A stretch of DNA of 64,000 bases. Source: Rhizobium sp. Q54. Lineage in GTDB: Bacteria; Pseudomonadota; Alphaproteobacteria; Rhizobiales; Xanthobacteraceae. Shown piece by piece: positions 29,301 through 38,404 of this stretch. Numbering within the stretch: position 1 is the stretch's first letter; each line of letters starts with the position of its first letter. The stretch is taken from assembly GCA_945907045.1 (NCBI GenBank), contig CAMDSH010000003.1:94653-158652 (forward strand), given 5' to 3'. The notes below the pieces were generated by a model, which did no database searches, had not been told where the DNA came from, and was given only the letters and a program-made list of their open reading frames with translations. The position numbers and the translations under genes are program-made.

Positions 29301-29388
29301 GTCATCACCGGGCTTGTCCCGGTGATCCCGCTTAGGAGGGGATGTGCCTTCCCGATCGGGATGGCCGGAACAAGTCCGGCCATGACGG
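29301..29388. repeat. Bipartite palindromic intergenic element (REP-like)
   Basis: ATCACCGGG-cttgt-CCCGGTGAT; TCCCGATCGGGA; ATGGCCGGA-acaag-TCCGGCCAT. Confidence 0.7.
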
Positions 29389-29407
29389 ACTCAGTTTATT
29401 GCCGTGA

Positions 29408-29917
29408 TTACATCCCGCTGCCGAGGAAATCCCGCTTGCCGAGTTCGATGCCGTTGTGACGCAGGATGGCGTAGGTGGTGGCGAGATGGAAATAGAAATT
29501 CGGCAGTGCGAAACCAATCAGATAAGCCTGCCCCTTGAACGTCATCGGCTTGCCGCCGATGGGGAGCGTGATCTCGCGCTCTTCCGAGCCGTCGATCTGC
29601 GCCGGCTTGATGCTTTTCACGAATTCCACCGTCTTGGCGATGCGCGCCTGAAATTCATCGAAGCTGGTCTCGGTATCGGCGAATTTCGGAACCTCGACGC
29701 CGGCCAGCCGCGCCGTGGTGTTCTTGGCAAAATCGGCGGCGATTTGAATCTGCTTGGTCAGCGGCAGCATGTCGGGCGCAATCCGTGAGTTCAGAAACAC
29801 AGCGGGCTCGATCTTGCGTGCGGCGGCATTGGCCGCGGCCTTCTCGAGGATGGCGGAAAGCACGGCGAGCATTTGCAGGAACGCCGGAACCGACGCCTGG
29901 TACATGGAAAGCGGCAT
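29408..29917 (-). CDS. DUF1993-like protein
   Basis: MPLSMYQASVPAFLQMLAVLSAILEKA..., HLATTYAILRHNG. Confidence 0.72.
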   Translation of the reverse strand: MPLSMYQASVPAFLQMLAVLSAILEKAAANAAARKIEPAVFLNSRIAPDMLPLTKQIQIAADFAKNTTARLAGVEVPKFADTETSFDEFQARIAKTVEFVKSIKPAQIDGSEEREITLPIGGKPMTFKGQAYLIGFALPNFYFHLATTYAILRHNGIELGKRDFLGSGM

Positions 29918-29979
29918 GATGGTTTTGATCCGATACTGTTGTGAGATGCGTTTATAGCAGGGCCTTGTGGCCGCCGCGA

Positions 29980-30861
29980 TCAACTTCCGCGGTAGGTGGT
30001 GTAGCTCCACGGTGTGACGATGAGTGGCACATGGTAATGCCCTTCCGGTTCGGCAAGGGCGAAGCGCACCGATACGATACCGAGAAATTTTTCCATATCG
30101 CCGAAATAGTGGCCGATGTTGAATTGCAGCTCATAAGTCCCGATGCGCAGCGGCTCGTCCGCGATCAGCGGGTTGTCCGTACGGCCTTGGGCATTGGTGG
30201 TGCTGTCCGCCAGTAATCCGCGCGCGCTGACGCCCACCTCATACAGTGCGACACGAACGCCTTGCGCCGGGCGCCCCCGCATTATGTCGAGCACATGCGT
30301 GGAAAGCCGCCCATCGGTTTGCGGCTTGCCCGGTCCATCCACTTTTGCGTTCAGCCGCAGCCGCGTGATCAGCGCGATTTCATCCAGCGCTGTGCCGCGC
30401 TCGGCGGCGATGCCGTTCGCCAACCGCCGCTCGAACTGCCGCAATATGGAATCGCGCGTGTGCCGCCGCACGCAAATGATGAAGGGAAATCCGAATTTCG
30501 CGCCATAAGCCGCATTCAACTTCTCGAAACGGGCAAACTCATCCGCGCTCAAGCGGTCAAGGCCGAGGCTGCCTTGTTCGGCCTGCGAGTCCTTCGTCAA
30601 TTCCGCGCGGGCAACCTTGCTGCCGAGTTCCGGGTGGTTGCGGATGAAACCTAGCTGTGCGTCCGGCGTCGCCGTGTGCACCGCCGCCATCATCGCGTCG
30701 TGCATCGCGGCGACGGTGGTGAATGGGCGCGATCCCAACGCGGCCTCGGCGACCCAGGGCGCGTGTTCGAACACATCGGCCAGCGCCGCCACAAAGCCGC
30801 TGCGCGGCAGCGCGTTCAGGCGGTCGAGCGTCATGTCCGGGGATGCCATCTTTTTGAGCAT
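29980..30861 (-). CDS. Bifunctional OHCU decarboxylase (UraD) - 5-hydroxyisourate hydrolase (HiuH) fusion
   Basis: N-terminal UraD (HPELGSKVARAELTKDSQAEQGSLGLDRLS); C-terminal HiuH (LSTHVLDIMRGRPAQGVRVALYE ... YHVPLIVTPWSYTTYRGS). Confidence 0.88.
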   Translation of the reverse strand: MLKKMASPDMTLDRLNALPRSGFVAALADVFEHAPWVAEAALGSRPFTTVAAMHDAMMAAVHTATPDAQLGFIRNHPELGSKVARAELTKDSQAEQGSLGLDRLSADEFARFEKLNAAYGAKFGFPFIICVRRHTRDSILRQFERRLANGIAAERGTALDEIALITRLRLNAKVDGPGKPQTDGRLSTHVLDIMRGRPAQGVRVALYEVGVSARGLLADSTTNAQGRTDNPLIADEPLRIGTYELQFNIGHYFGDMEKFLGIVSVRFALAEPEGHYHVPLIVTPWSYTTYRGS

Positions 30862-30970
30862 AAACGATTTTTGGCCTGCGTTGATTTGCTTTGCCGTATA
30901 AGGCTTTAGTGGCGCTGGACGGGCCGCGAAAACATGCAGACAATGCATTCCGTTGGGGAACACAAGCGTA

Positions 30971-31726
30971 ATGAGTGCTGACATCATCCTCGAAACCGAG
31001 GATCTCACAAAGGAATTCGCCGGTTTCGTCGCGGTCAATGGCGTCGGCCTGAAGGTCGAGCGCGGGACGATTCACGCGCTGATCGGACCCAACGGCGCGG
31101 GCAAAACCACCTGCTTCAATCTGCTGACGAAGTTTTTGAGTCCGACGCGCGGGCGCATTCTGTTCAAGGGCCGCGATATCACTTCATTACCACCGGCGGA
31201 CGTCGCGCAGCTTGGCCTGGTGCGCTCGTTTCAAATCTCGGCGGTATTTCTGCACATGAGCGTGCTGGAAAACGTGCGCATCGCCTTGCAGCGCAAGCGC
31301 GGCGGCTCGTTCGATTTCTGGCGTTCGGCTGCCTCGCTGGATGAATTCAATGACCGTGCGATGACGCTGATCGCCGATGTCGGTCTTGCATCATTCGTGA
31401 ATTGGATGGCTGTGGAGCTGCCCTATGGCCGCAAGCGCGCGCTGGAGATCGCGACGACGCTGGCGCTCGATCCGGAGATGATGCTTCTGGACGAGCCGAC
31501 CGCCGGCATGGGGCATGAGGATATCGAGCGCATCAGCGCACTGATCAAGACGGTCGCTGCCGACCGCACTGTGCTGATGGTCGAACATAATCTCTCGGTG
31601 GTGGAGAATTTGTGCGACCGCATTACCGTGCTCACGCGCGGCCGCGTGCTCGCCGAGGGCAATTACGACACGGTGTCCAAAAACGCCGAGGTGCGCGAAG
31701 CCTATATGGGGGTGGGGCATGCTTGA
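30971..31726 (+). CDS. LivG-type ABC transporter ATP-binding protein
   Basis: GPNGAGKTTCFNLLTKF; LPYGRKRALEIATTLALDPEMMLLDEP. Confidence 0.9.
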   Translation: MSADIILETEDLTKEFAGFVAVNGVGLKVERGTIHALIGPNGAGKTTCFNLLTKFLSPTRGRILFKGRDITSLPPADVAQLGLVRSFQISAVFLHMSVLENVRIALQRKRGGSFDFWRSAASLDEFNDRAMTLIADVGLASFVNWMAVELPYGRKRALEIATTLALDPEMMLLDEPTAGMGHEDIERISALIKTVAADRTVLMVEHNLSVVENLCDRITVLTRGRVLAEGNYDTVSKNAEVREAYMGVGHA

Positions 31727-32435
31727 TACCCACTCGCCCCTTCTCGCGATCAAGGAGTTGCAGGCTTGGTACGGCGAGTCGCACATCCTGCATGGCGTGA
31801 ATTTCGACGTGCAGCCGGGCGAAGTCGTCACGCTGCTCGGGCGCAATGGCGCGGGCAAGACCACGACGCTGAAATCGGTGATGGGCATTGTCGCGCGGCG
31901 CACCGGCTCGATCCGTTTCGAGGGACAAGAGCAGATCGCGCGCTCGTCGGATCAGATCGCCCGCGCCGGCATCGCCTTCTGTCCGGAAGAGCGCGGCATC
32001 TTTGCGAGCCTGGACGTGCAGGAAAACCTGTTGCTGCCGCCGGTGATCCGGCCGGGCGGGCTATCGCTCGATCGCATTTTTGAATTGTTCCCGAATCTGA
32101 AGGAGCGGCTCGGTTCCAGCCAAGGAACGAAATTATCCGGCGGCGAGCAGCAGATGCTGGCGATCGGCCGTATTTTACGCACCGGCGCGCGGCTTTTGCT
32201 GCTGGACGAGCCGACTGAGGGTCTCGCGCCCGTCATAATTCAGCAAATCGGCAAGACCATCCGCACGCTCAAGGAGCAGGGCTTTACCATCTTGCTGGTG
32301 GAGCAGAATTTCCGCTTCGCCGCCACGGTTGCGGACCGGTACTATGTGATGGAACATGGGCGTATTATCGACCAGTTCGCCAATTCGGAACTGGACGCCA
32401 ATGTGGAGAAGCTCCACGACTATCTCGGAGTCTAA
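31719..32435 (+). CDS. LivF-type ABC transporter ATP-binding protein
   Basis: GRNGAGKTTTLKSVMG; LSGGEQQMLAIGRIL. Confidence 0.9.
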   Translation: MLDTHSPLLAIKELQAWYGESHILHGVNFDVQPGEVVTLLGRNGAGKTTTLKSVMGIVARRTGSIRFEGQEQIARSSDQIARAGIAFCPEERGIFASLDVQENLLLPPVIRPGGLSLDRIFELFPNLKERLGSSQGTKLSGGEQQMLAIGRILRTGARLLLLDEPTEGLAPVIIQQIGKTIRTLKEQGFTILLVEQNFRFAATVADRYYVMEHGRIIDQFANSELDANVEKLHDYLGV

Positions 32436-32476
32436 GTAAAAGTGCCCGCAGGGTGCACAAACAAGGAGGAATGCCA

Positions 32477-33688
32477 ATGAAACGTTTCTTAGGTACGGCC
32501 GCGCTGGCAGTCGTGCTGGCCGCCGGCACCGCGCAAGCGCAACAGGTTACCGTCAAGATCGGCGTGCTCAGCGACATGTCGAGCCTCTATGCCGACATCG
32601 GCGGCCCGGGCTCGGTTGCCTCGGCCAAGATGGCGATCGCCGACTTCGCCGCAAAGAACAAGGACATCAAAGTCGAGCTCGTTTCCGGCGATCATCAGAA
32701 CAAGCCCGACATCGGCTCGCAGATTGCGAACCAGTGGGCCGACGTCGATAAGGTCGATCTGATCATCGACACGCCGAACTCCGGCGTGGCGCTGGCGGTG
32801 AGCCAGGTCGTGGCCACCAAGAACAAGCTCTTCATCGTGTCCGGCGCGGCTGCTTCCGATCTCACCGGTCCGAAGTGCAACGCCAACACCATTCACTGGA
32901 CCTACGATACCTGGATGCTCGCCAACGGCACCGGCAAGGCGCTGGTGAAGACCGGCGGCGATAGCTGGTTCTTCCTCACCGCCGACTACGCCTTCGGTCA
33001 CGCGCTTGAGCGCGACACGATGGCGGTTGTCGAAAAGAACGGCGGCAAGGTGCTCGGCAAGGTCCGTCACCCGCTCAACACCAACGACTTCTCGTCGTTC
33101 CTGCTGCAGGCTCAGGCGTCGAAGGCCAAGGTCATCGGCCTTGCCAACGCCGGCGGCGACACCATCAACTCGATCAAGCAGGCGGCCGAATTCGGTATCG
33201 TCAAGGGCGGACAGAGCCTCGCAGGCCTGCTCGTGTTCTCGAGCGACGTGAACGCACTCGGCTTGCAGACCGCGCAAGGTCTGGTGCTGACCGAGACCTG
33301 GTACTGGGATGCGAATGATATCAATCGCGCCTGGACCAAGCGCTGGCAGACGGAGCGTGGCGCGGCGGGTAAGTTCCCGACCATGATCCACGCCGGCGTC
33401 TATTCCGGCATCACGCATTACCTCAAGGCTGTCGCGGCTCTCAAGAGCGCCGCTGACGGCAAGGCGGTGGCTGCGAAAATGAAGGAAATGCCGACCGACG
33501 ATCCGCTGTTCGGCAAGGGAACCGTTCGCGCCGATGGCCGCAAGATCCACGACGCGTATTTGTTCGAGGTGAAGAAGCCGGCGGAATCCAAGTATCCGGG
33601 CGACTTCTACAAGCTGCGCGCCACCATCCCGGCGGCGGAAGCTTTCCGTCCGCTCAAGGAAGGCAACTGCCCGCTGGTTGGCAGCTGA
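32477..33688 (+). CDS. LivK-type ABC transporter substrate-binding protein
   Basis: Signal peptide; VKIGVLSDMSSLYADIGGPGSVASAKMAIADF; AGGAGG upstream. Confidence 0.9.
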   Translation: MKRFLGTAALAVVLAAGTAQAQQVTVKIGVLSDMSSLYADIGGPGSVASAKMAIADFAAKNKDIKVELVSGDHQNKPDIGSQIANQWADVDKVDLIIDTPNSGVALAVSQVVATKNKLFIVSGAAASDLTGPKCNANTIHWTYDTWMLANGTGKALVKTGGDSWFFLTADYAFGHALERDTMAVVEKNGGKVLGKVRHPLNTNDFSSFLLQAQASKAKVIGLANAGGDTINSIKQAAEFGIVKGGQSLAGLLVFSSDVNALGLQTAQGLVLTETWYWDANDINRAWTKRWQTERGAAGKFPTMIHAGVYSGITHYLKAVAALKSAADGKAVAAKMKEMPTDDPLFGKGTVRADGRKIHDAYLFEVKKPAESKYPGDFYKLRATIPAAEAFRPLKEGNCPLVGS

Positions 33689-33705
33689 TAAGCACGTAAC
33701 ACGGC

Positions 33706-33735
33706 AAGGGGCGGGCTTCGGCCCGCCCCTTTTTC
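33706..33735 (+). terminator. Intrinsic terminator between SBP and permease genes
   Basis: GGGGCGGGC-TTCG-GCCCGCCCC-TTTTT. Confidence 0.85.
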
Positions 33736-33751
33736 CGGGCGGAGTAGACGC

Positions 33752-34639
33752 GTGTTCGAAATCTTCGGCATCCCCTCGCAGGCGCTGTTTGGGCAGCTGT
33801 TAATCGGCCTGATTAACGGCTCATTCTATGCGCTGCTGAGTCTGGGTCTCGCCGTCATCTTCGGCATGCTCAACATCATCAATTTCACGCATGGCGCCCA
33901 ATACATGATGGGTGCCTTCGCGGCGTATCTTCTGCTGCAGCACACCGGGATCGGCTATTGGCCGGCGCTGATCGTGGCGCCGATCCTGGTCGGCATCACC
34001 GGCATGATCGTTGAGCGCACGATGCTGCAGTGGCTCTACAAGCTGGACCATCTCTACGGGCTGCTGCTCACCTTTGGCCTCGCACTCATCATTGAGGGTG
34101 TCGCCCGCAATTATTACGGCTCCGCCGGTCTGCCTTATACCGTGCCGGAATCTCTGCAGGGCGGGCGTAATCTCGGTTTCATGTTTCTTCCTAATTACCG
34201 GGCATGGGTCGTCGTGGCTTCACTGACGATCTGCCTTGGCACCTGGTTCGTGATCGAGCGCACCCGGCTTGGCGCCAACCTGCGCGCCGCGACGGAAAAT
34301 CCGACGCTGGTGCGGGCCTTCGGCATCAACGTGCCGCGCATGATTACGCTCACTTACGGTTTTGGCGTCGCGCTTGCCGCCTTCGCCGGCGTGATGGCCG
34401 CGCCGATCTATAACGTTTCGCCGCAGATGGGCGCCGAGTTGATCATCGTGGTGTTCGCGGTGGTCGTCATCGGAGGCATGGGCTCTATCCTTGGCGCCAT
34501 CATCACCGGCTTCGGCCTTGGCGTGATCGAGGGTCTGACGAAGGTGTTCTTCCCGGAAGCTTCCAACACCGTGATCTTCGTCATCATGGCGATCGTGTTG
34601 CTGGTGCGTCCCGCTGGCCTGTTCGGGCGGAGGGCGTGA
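33752..34639 (+). CDS. LivH-type permease
   Basis: Polytopic; GLAVIFGMLNIINFTHGAQYM. Confidence 0.9.
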   Translation: MFEIFGIPSQALFGQLLIGLINGSFYALLSLGLAVIFGMLNIINFTHGAQYMMGAFAAYLLLQHTGIGYWPALIVAPILVGITGMIVERTMLQWLYKLDHLYGLLLTFGLALIIEGVARNYYGSAGLPYTVPESLQGGRNLGFMFLPNYRAWVVVASLTICLGTWFVIERTRLGANLRAATENPTLVRAFGINVPRMITLTYGFGVALAAFAGVMAAPIYNVSPQMGAELIIVVFAVVVIGGMGSILGAIITGFGLGVIEGLTKVFFPEASNTVIFVIMAIVLLVRPAGLFGRRA

Positions 34640-35607
34640 TGGAGCGCCTGGTAGATCCCACCATTCGCGCCGAATCGGCGTGGCGCGCAAACAGCGAGAA
34701 AATCGCATTCGCTGTCATGGTGGCGGCGCTGATCGTTGCGCCGTTTTTCGCCTATCCGCTGTTCCTGATGCAGGCGCTATGCTTCGCGTTGTTCGCCTGC
34801 GCTTTCAACGTGCTGATCGGTTATGTCGGCCTGTTGTCGTTCGGGCATGCCCTCTATTTCGGTTGGGCCAGCTATCTGGCGGCCCATGCCGCGAAGGTGT
34901 GGGGGTTCACGCCGGAGCTTGCGATTCTCACGGGCACATTCGCGGCTGCTGCGCTGGGTCTCGTCGCAGGATCGCTCGCCATTCGCCGCCAGGGCATTTA
35001 TTTCGCGATGGTAACGTTGGCGTTGGCGCAGATGATGTATTTCGTCGCGCTGCAGGCGAAATTCACCGGTGGCGAAGACGGAATCCAGGCGGTGCCGCGC
35101 GGCAAACTGTTCGGACTCATCGATCTTACCAACGTGATGACGATGTACGTCGTCGTGGTTGTCATTTTCCTCGCTGGTTTCGTGTTCATCTATCGCATCA
35201 TCCACTCGCCGTTCGGCGAGGTGCTCAAGGCGATCCGCGAAAACGAAGCGCGCGCGATTTCGCTCGGCTACAAGACCGACCGTTACAAGCTTTTGGCCTT
35301 CGTGCTTTCGGCAACGCTTGCTGGCGTCGCCGGCTCCACCAAGGCGATCGTGTTCCAGATTGCTTCGCTCACGGACGTGTATTGGACGATGTCTGGCGAA
35401 GTCGTGCTGATGACTCTGGTGGGCGGCCTCGGAACTATTTTTGGGCCGGTCGCCGGTGCGTTCATTATCATCGCGATGCAGAACTACCTCAACGACCTCG
35501 ATCAGTGGGTGCTGGTGATCCAGGGCGTGATCTTCGTCGCCTGCGTGTTGCTGTTCCGCCGCGGCATCGTCGGCGAGATTGCGCATCTGCTGCGCATCAA
35601 GCTGTAA
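34639..35607 (+). CDS. LivM-type permease
   Basis: Polytopic; YVGLLSFGHALYFGWASYLAAHAAK. Confidence 0.9.
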   Translation: MERLVDPTIRAESAWRANSEKIAFAVMVAALIVAPFFAYPLFLMQALCFALFACAFNVLIGYVGLLSFGHALYFGWASYLAAHAAKVWGFTPELAILTGTFAAAALGLVAGSLAIRRQGIYFAMVTLALAQMMYFVALQAKFTGGEDGIQAVPRGKLFGLIDLTNVMTMYVVVVVIFLAGFVFIYRIIHSPFGEVLKAIRENEARAISLGYKTDRYKLLAFVLSATLAGVAGSTKAIVFQIASLTDVYWTMSGEVVLMTLVGGLGTIFGPVAGAFIIIAMQNYLNDLDQWVLVIQGVIFVACVLLFRRGIVGEIAHLLRIKL

Positions 35608-35654
35608 CCGCCTACGTCATTCAATAATCTGACGAAACTGCAAGGCCCGCGCGG

Positions 35655-35676
35655 GTTATGCACACGTGTGCATAAC
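35655..35676. promoter_or_regulatory. Perfect 22-bp palindrome, candidate operator
   Basis: GTTATGCACAC|GTGTGCATAAC, intergenic. Confidence 0.55.
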
Positions 35677-35748
35677 CTTGATTGCCGTGGCCGAGCGCGC
35701 GGATGACGATCCGCGCTGCCGGATTCCGGCGCTTCTCGCGGACCATCC

Positions 35749-35985
35749 ATGCCAGGGCCATGCCAGCCTCCCTATGACGCGATTGCGCGTAAATGGTGCG
35801 CACTCGCGCTGCGGCGGCGCGCGCATTTCGTCGATCTTTACCGGACCGGCCGCTGGACGCGTTACTACGGCAAGGAGCAGTTCTTCGTGCAGTTGCGCAG
35901 CGCGTTCGTGAATGCCGATGCCTGGGCCGCGCTCGCCGGCATTGAGCTTACCGACCGCGAGCTGGAAGCGCAGATGGTGCCATGA
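35749..35985 (+). CDS. Small conserved protein (TIGR03809-like by recollection)
   Basis: DAIARKWCALALRRRAHFVDLYRTGRWTRYY; ATGA overlap with downstream cytochrome. Confidence 0.55.
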   Translation: MPGPCQPPYDAIARKWCALALRRRAHFVDLYRTGRWTRYYGKEQFFVQLRSAFVNADAWAALAGIELTDRELEAQMVP

Positions 35986-36299
35986 GATTTGTGTTTGCCG
36001 CGTTGTTCTGCTTCGCAGCGGCGGGCTATGCCGTGGCTGCCGATGGCGATGTCAAACGCGGGGAGACGCTGCTCACGCGCCACTGCGCCACCTGCCATGC
36101 CGTGGGCCGCGTGGGAGCGGGGCTCAATCCGCAGGCGCCGCCGTTTCGCTCGCTTGGGACCCGCTATCCGATTGACGCTCTGGAAGAAGCGCTGGGTGAG
36201 GGCCTAATGACCGGTCATCCCGACATGCCGGAATTTCAATTCTCCGCGCCGGACGTGGGCGCCATTATCGCCTATCTGAAATCGATCCAGCAGCGCTGA
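35982..36299 (+). CDS. Small c-type cytochrome
   Basis: Signal peptide and CATCH haem-binding motif (LTRHCATCHAVG). Confidence 0.88.
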   Translation: MRFVFAALFCFAAAGYAVAADGDVKRGETLLTRHCATCHAVGRVGAGLNPQAPPFRSLGTRYPIDALEEALGEGLMTGHPDMPEFQFSAPDVGAIIAYLKSIQQR

Positions 36300-36372
36300 G
36301 AGGAAGGGTTGCCGCGCCAGCGCGGGGCTCTATGATCCGCCTCCCGCCGCATTTGAACCCTCACGGTTTCCC

Positions 36373-37470
36373 ATGAGTGTCTTGTTTTCGCCGACCCGGC
36401 TTGCCGGTCTGGAGCTTGCCAACCGCATCGTCGTCTCGCCGATGTGCCAGTACAGCGCCGACGACGGCTGCGCCAACGAATGGCATCTCGTTCATCTCGG
36501 CATGCTTGCGAATTCCGGCGCCTCGTTGCTGGTGGTGGAAGCGACCCATGTCGAGCGGCAAGGCCGCATCACGCACGGCTGCCTCGGGCTTTACTCAGAT
36601 GCGTGCGAAGCAGCACTCGGCCGTGTGCTGGCGCAGGCGCGCCGCATGGGGAGCGCGAAGTTTGCCATTCAGCTCGCGCATTCGGGCCGCAAGGGTTCGG
36701 CGCAGAAACCCTGGGACGGCGGGCAGGCGCTCAAGGCCGCCGGCGATCCGTGGGAGACGATCGCGGCCTCTAGCATTCCATTCGGAGACGGATGGCATAC
36801 CCCGCGCGAGGTCACTGAAGCAGACATGGCGCGCGTGACGGAGGCTTTCGTGTCGGCTGTAAAACGTGCGTTGCGCATCGGCTTTGAGGCCATCGAACTG
36901 CACATGGCGCATGGCTATTTGTTGCACGGTTTTATCTCGCCGATTTCCAACAAGCGCACCGACGGCTATGGCGGCTCCTTTGAAAATCGCCTGCGTTTCC
37001 CATTGCAGGTTTTCAAAGCGGTGCGCGCCGCGGTCCCGAAGGGTACGCCGCTCGGCGCGCGGATCACGGGAAGCGATTGGCGCGAGGGCGGGCTTGGCCC
37101 GGCGGACGCCGTCACCACCGCCAAGGCGCTCAAAGCCGCGGGTCTCGATTATGTCTGCGTCTCTTCGGGCGGCGTCACCGCCGACACCCGCAATCCCAGC
37201 GAGCCCGGCTACAACGTTCCGCTCGCGGAGCAAGTCCGCCGCGAGACAGGTCTTGCGACGCGCACGGTCGGGTTGATCCTCAAGCCGGAGCAGGCCGAAG
37301 CTATTGTCGCGGAGAACAAGGCAGACATGGTGTCGCTGGCGCGCGCGTTGCTCGACGATCCGCACTGGGGCTGGCATGCGGCCAAAGCGCTCGGTGCCGA
37401 GGTGGCCCGTCCGCCGCAATATCAACGCGTCGGACCGAAGTTGTGGGCGCCCGCGGCGGCGAAAGGCTGA
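36373..37470 (+). CDS. NADH:flavin oxidoreductase, Old Yellow Enzyme family (YqjM-like)
   Basis: RIVVSPMCQYSADDGCANEWHLVHLG; HMAHGYLLHGFISPISNKRTDGYGGSFENRLRF. Confidence 0.92.
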   Translation: MSVLFSPTRLAGLELANRIVVSPMCQYSADDGCANEWHLVHLGMLANSGASLLVVEATHVERQGRITHGCLGLYSDACEAALGRVLAQARRMGSAKFAIQLAHSGRKGSAQKPWDGGQALKAAGDPWETIAASSIPFGDGWHTPREVTEADMARVTEAFVSAVKRALRIGFEAIELHMAHGYLLHGFISPISNKRTDGYGGSFENRLRFPLQVFKAVRAAVPKGTPLGARITGSDWREGGLGPADAVTTAKALKAAGLDYVCVSSGGVTADTRNPSEPGYNVPLAEQVRRETGLATRTVGLILKPEQAEAIVAENKADMVSLARALLDDPHWGWHAAKALGAEVARPPQYQRVGPKLWAPAAAKG

Positions 37471-37479
37471 TCGCGCGCG

Positions 37480-38325
37480 ATGGATACATTTGTCTTCGTT
37501 GCCGTGCTGTTCGCCGCCGCATGTCATGCCGGCTGGAACGCGCTCATTAAAGTCGGCCTCGATCCGCTCTCGACAACGACTCTCATTTCAATTGGCGCTG
37601 CCGCTGTCGCGCTGCCGTTCATTCCCTATTTCGGCATGCCGGCTGCCGCTGCCTGGCCGTGGCTGATCGCCTCGGTGGTCATCCACCTGTTTTATTTTGC
37701 CTCGCTGATCGAGAGCTACCGCACCGGCGATCTGGGGCAGGTCTATCCGATTGCGCGCGGCTCGGCGCCTTTGATGACCGCGAGCGTTACGACACTCTAT
37801 ATCGGCGAGCAACTCAGTCTGATTGGCTGGGCCGGCATCCTCGCGCTCGTCGCCGGGGTGTTCCTTCTGTCAGCGCGCGGCGGGCGCGAACTCGCCAAGC
37901 TCGACCGCCGCTCTATTGGCTTCGCGCTGTTCACGGCGCTCACCATCTGCGCCTATTCGGTTGTCGATGGCATTGGCGGGCGGCTCGCGGGAAATCCGCA
38001 CGCCTATTCGCTGTCGCTGTTCGTTGGCATGGCGGCGATCATGGTTCCGTACGCATTGTACCGGAACGGCGTTGCGGTCATTCCGGTGATGCAAAAAAAC
38101 TGGACGCGCGGCCTGCTCGGCGGCGCGATGCAATTGTTTTCTTACGGCATTGCGATCTGGGCGATGACGGTGGCGCCGATTGCGATCATCGCGGCGTTGC
38201 GCGAAACCAGCGTGCTGTTCGGCGCGGCGATCGCGGTGGTGGTGCTGAAAGAACCGCTGCGCCCCGCGCGCATCTTCGCGGCGATACTGATTGTGTGCGG
38301 GCTAACGATGATCCGGGTTCAGTAG
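37480..38325 (+). CDS. EamA/DMT-family transporter
   Basis: ~10 TM; two EamA-like repeats. Confidence 0.85.
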   Translation: MDTFVFVAVLFAAACHAGWNALIKVGLDPLSTTTLISIGAAAVALPFIPYFGMPAAAAWPWLIASVVIHLFYFASLIESYRTGDLGQVYPIARGSAPLMTASVTTLYIGEQLSLIGWAGILALVAGVFLLSARGGRELAKLDRRSIGFALFTALTICAYSVVDGIGGRLAGNPHAYSLSLFVGMAAIMVPYALYRNGVAVIPVMQKNWTRGLLGGAMQLFSYGIAIWAMTVAPIAIIAALRETSVLFGAAIAVVVLKEPLRPARIFAAILIVCGLTMIRVQ

Positions 38326-38397
38326 CGCATGATCCCGAAAAGCATGCCCTCGGACTTGGTCCGTGGGTGGAACCGGTTTTCGGATAAGATCATGCGC
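38325..38397. repeat. Rhizobiales-type intergenic palindromic repeat
   Basis: gcgcatgatcccgaaaa ... ttttcggataagatcatgcgc imperfect terminal inverted repeat. Confidence 0.6.
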
Positions 38398-38404
38398 CAG
38401 AAAA

